From: Ensifer adhaerens
Lineage (GTDB): Bacteria > Pseudomonadota > Alphaproteobacteria > Rhizobiales > Rhizobiaceae
Direction: 5' to 3'
Assembly (NCBI RefSeq): GCF_020035535.1
Contig: NZ_CP083351.1
Location: 186,001-250,000 of the forward strand
DNA: 64,000 nt
Part shown: positions 63,862 through 64,000 of the stretch, in pieces
Layout of the letters: the number at the start of each line of letters is the position of its first letter
Numbering within the stretch: position 1 is the stretch's first letter
Made by a program: the position numbers and the translations under genes
Notes under the pieces: generated by a model
The model's database searches: none
Told to the model about the DNA's origin: nothing
The model's input: only the letters and a program-made list of their open reading frames with translations

Positions 63862-64000
63862 GGTCCTAGCCTCCTTTGACCAATTGCTGGCTGGAAAAAC
63901 CTAATGCCTCGGCAAATGTTCCGCAGACCGTATGTGATATCGGAGTTCGACCCGGGTCGAGGCATGGGCAGGAGAAAGACTGAGCGCTACGCGATCAAGA

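Overview
The window reads as an accessory segment of a rhizobial alphaproteobacterium (Rhizobium/Sinorhizobium type), most likely on a plasmid or chromid. Pointers are several DUF982 genes, ROSE-like leaders on small heat-shock genes, a CIRCE element before groES, an HWE-type sensor kinase, a coxMNOP-like oxidase, a Usg protein and a ChrR/RpoE stress regulon. No rRNA, tRNA, CRISPR array, replication origin or intact mobile element was seen. The stretches between gene blocks are rich in decayed genes.

Layout. (1) 1-6793: a tightly coupled rightward glycan operon with two sugar-nucleotide epimerase/dehydratase genes, four glycosyltransferases (three CgeB-like) and a methyltransferase. (2) 7247-9666: an Hsp20 gene behind a probable RNA thermometer, a frameshifted DUF982 gene, a response regulator that has lost its start codon, and a Ser-rich small protein. 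(3) 10003-16912: an RpoE/ChrR (singlet-oxygen type) cluster with cyclopropane-fatty-acid-synthase-like, DUF1295, DUF1365, DUF2177 and FAD amine-oxidase-like genes. Three matching TGATCC-N18-TA promoters were found. (4) 16950-19850: a graveyard with DUF1016 nuclease, DUF6328, serine recombinase and DDE transposase remnants. (5) 20226-29235: a respiratory block with a di-heme cytochrome and a leftward operon of a YdeP-like molybdoenzyme, cytochrome c, CoxMNOP-like oxidase, CtaG and cytochrome c. (6) 29236-31933: small genes and a DUF892 remnant. (7) 32375-40948: a LysR-linked cluster (hydrolase, RidA, ChaC, VOC dioxygenase, isochorismatase-like hydrolase, XapX, Tat amidohydrolase, DoxX). Four copies of one operator-like element sit before its transcription units. 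(8) 41076-42625: three Hsp20 genes. (9) 42676-50548: PRC-barrel and DUF1344 envelope proteins, two two-component systems and a cysA fragment. (10) 50983-57894: MOSC, ArsB-like transporter, groESL, usg and a second Hsp20-DUF982 cassette. (11) 58208-63861: SDR, L,D-transpeptidase, small lipoproteins, a DUF2254 remnant and small rhizobial proteins.

How it works together. Much of the window concerns stress survival: protein folding (five Hsp20 genes, GroESL), singlet oxygen and membrane lipid modification (RpoE/ChrR), electrophile or quinone handling (LysR cluster), alternative respiration and envelope glycans. The most notable unexplained signal is the four-copy GCAATW-N17-GCAATT element, which defines a candidate LysR regulon. 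The ORFs were read by eye. Family names rest on recognised motifs, not on database searches.
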